Source: Lachnospiraceae bacterium
Lineage (GTDB): Bacteria > Bacillota > Clostridia > Lachnospirales > Lachnospiraceae
Length of the DNA: 64,000 bases
NCBI GenBank assembly: GCA_021442455.1
Contig: JABUSY010000046.1
Location: 1 to 64,000, forward strand
Direction: 5' to 3'
The notes beneath the pieces are model-generated. The model ran no database searches. It had not been told where the DNA came from and was given only the letters and a program-made list of their open reading frames with translations. Made by a program: the position numbers and the translations under genes. Below, piece by piece: positions 62,678 to 64,000 of this stretch. Each line of letters opens with the position of its first letter. The first letter of the stretch is position 1.

Positions 62678-63459
62678 CGAGATTAATCAGTGGTATCATT
62701 TTGGTGGAAGTGGCATTTTTGACCATATGCTGCGGCGGATGGGTGCTGTATTTTACAATGCTCACGCTCTCTTTGATAGGAGCTTGGGAGCTGTACAAAT
62801 CCATGAATGCCCATGAAGAAAAGCCCTTTGGGCTTCTGGAAATAGCGGAATACATTAGCATTCTTATGTATTATGTGAGTCTTATCCTGATGTTTGGTGT
62901 GTTTCAGATGATGGCTGTGATACTAGGCTTGATAATTTTGATGTTTCTTTATGTGTTTCTCTATCCGCATTATCATGCCAATCAAGTGATGGCTGCATTT
63001 TTTGGAATCGTATATCTGGGAGTGATGCTGTCTTATATTTATCAGACGAGAATGTTGCCGGGTGGTATTTTTCATGTATGGTTGATTTTCTTTTGTTCCT
63101 GGGGCTATGATACGTGTGCTTATTGCGTGGGAATGCTTATTGGAAAACACAAGATAGATCCTATTCTGAGCCCTAAGAAAACAGTGGAGGGTGCAGTGGG
63201 AGGAGTGATAGGATCTATGATTTTAGGGCTGCTGTACGCATTGATTATCAGAAAGGCGTTTTTGCAATATACGGTTATTTGCGGAATCGGAGCTCTGTTC
63301 TCAATGGTAGGAGATCTTGCAGCTTCAGGAATCAAGAGAAATATGAAAATCAAGGATTACGGAAAGCTGATACCGGGTCATGGTGGGATAGTGGATCGGT
63401 TTGACAGTGTGATTTTTACGGCGCCTGTCATTTATTATCTGTTTCTTTTTCTGCAATGA
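62668..63459 (+). CDS. cdsA: Phosphatidate cytidylyltransferase (CDP-diacylglycerol synthase)
   Basis: Integral membrane enzyme making CDP-diacylglycerol, the precursor of acidic phospholipids. About seven or eight hydrophobic segments are seen. The conserved C-terminal signature region reads SPKKTVEGAVGGVIGS and later GDLAASGIKRNMKIKDYGKLIPGHGGIVDRFDS. It is 263 aa, normal. ATG overlaps the last codons of uppS, so translation is coupled. dxr usually follows but is not seen in the window. Stop is TGA. Confidence 0.95.
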   Translation: MFITRLISGIILVEVAFLTICCGGWVLYFTMLTLSLIGAWELYKSMNAHEEKPFGLLEIAEYISILMYYVSLILMFGVFQMMAVILGLIILMFLYVFLYPHYHANQVMAAFFGIVYLGVMLSYIYQTRMLPGGIFHVWLIFFCSWGYDTCAYCVGMLIGKHKIDPILSPKKTVEGAVGGVIGSMILGLLYALIIRKAFLQYTVICGIGALFSMVGDLAASGIKRNMKIKDYGKLIPGHGGIVDRFDSVIFTAPVIYYLFLFLQ

Positions 63460-64000
63460 ATAAATTAAACATAGGTGTGACGAAGGAGAGTTTTTCAAAT
63501 GTTTTCGTCAGGTGGTATATGTCAGTGACCTCGGCGAAGAGCAGTTTGCAAATTTTGTGTCGCTTGTGCTGATTAGTAGTCGTAGATACGAATTCGCTCA
63601 GGCTCACAGAGATAACAGAGCAATTTGGGGTAGAGGGAGATTCTATATAGTCACATTATTCACTATGTAAAGAAACGATATCATCAATTTAGCAAGAATA
63701 AAATTGATTTATAAGTGCGAAAATCTTATACTGTTCACTATCATTCAGAATCTTTTATGAATGATGATTTGTTATTATTCTGGACAGAAACAAGGTGGAG
63801 AACACTTTTGGTTGCTGTAGAATGGTTCCATGGAGCAGGCAGAATTGCAGGAAAGGGGCAAAGATGTAAATGGCGTTGCAGATCTGTAAGGATATTAAGA
63901 CATGCATGAAAAGAATGAAAAAGAGGAATGCGTCGTTAGGATTTAGCTCTTTCCTTTAGTTAGTTCGTACAAAGATTTCAACGGTCAGTTAATTGCCATA
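63460..64000. other. Region after cdsA to the window end, no gene recognised
   Basis: Relatives carry dxr and then rseP here. No DXR N-terminal dinucleotide motif (LGSTGSIG-type) is visible. A 64-codon frame at 63715-63909 with a Trp/Arg-rich end has no match that I know. The content may be decayed. Confidence 0.4.

Noticed and set aside
1-64000. CRISPR arrays, rRNA operons, prophage or insertion-sequence transposases
   Set aside because: No regularly spaced repeats, rRNA sequence, phage structural genes or recognisable transposase motifs were found.

Overview
The window looks like chromosome of a low-GC Firmicute of the Lachnospiraceae type in advanced genome decay. Three things support this placement: the gene orders tig-clpP-clpX-lon-engB, ecfA-ecfT-truA-rplM-rpsI and scfA-scfB-secD-secF-recJ-(MBL)-hisS-aspS; the SCIFF peptide with its radical SAM maturase; and strong Shine-Dalgarno sites. 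About 29 kb of the 64 kb is intact protein coding (roughly 45 percent), nearly all on the + strand. The rest is mostly unrecognisable AT-rich DNA. In several places it still carries eroded genes that can be named from residual peptide matches and position: lon, engB, at least one ecfA, ecfT, galE, secD and secF. Such low coding density with many relics is typical of a recently host-restricted or otherwise relaxed lineage; the host and lifestyle are inference.

Layout. 1-7 kb: small heat-shock protein, a DRE-TIM aldolase-like enzyme, proC, an orphan XRE regulator on the minus strand, and a DJ-1/PfpI protein, separated by decayed DNA. 7-15.8 kb: tig, clpP and clpX, then broken lon, engB, ecfA and ecfT, then truA, rplM and rpsI. 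15.8-22.7 kb: decayed, with a galE relic and a 27-bp perfect inverted repeat. 22.7-33.4 kb: scfA-scfB, secD/secF relics, recJ, an MBL hydrolase, hisS, aspS. 33.4-49.3 kb: decayed DNA holding argS, a CPBP protease, rpsB-tsf, ridA and a tRNA. 49.3-64 kb: rpsO-pnp, dut, a branched-chain aminotransferase, an Orn/Lys/Arg decarboxylase, aspartate kinase, then pyrH-frr-uppS-cdsA.

How the genes work together. What survives is mostly translation and RNA turnover (S2, S9, S15, L13, EF-Ts, RRF, HisRS, AspRS, ArgRS, TruA, PNPase), protein quality control (trigger factor, ClpXP, Hsp20), lipid carrier and phospholipid precursor synthesis (UppS, CdsA), nucleotide metabolism (PyrH, Dut), and a few amino-acid enzymes (ProC, BCAT, LysC, a decarboxylase). 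The ranthipeptide pair scfA-scfB is kept although its usual neighbours secDF are destroyed.

The most unusual observation concerns the amber codon. aspS and pnp are each full length except for one in-frame TAG, and both TAGs fall where relatives have glutamine. TAG ends only 1 of 32 intact or near-intact genes (TAA 23, TGA 8). In that one case (the CPBP protease) the frame stays open for 53 more codons, to a TGA overlapping the rpsB start. Either UAG is read as Gln, by reassignment or efficient suppression, or two important genes have just acquired C-to-T nonsense mutations. The window alone cannot decide between these.
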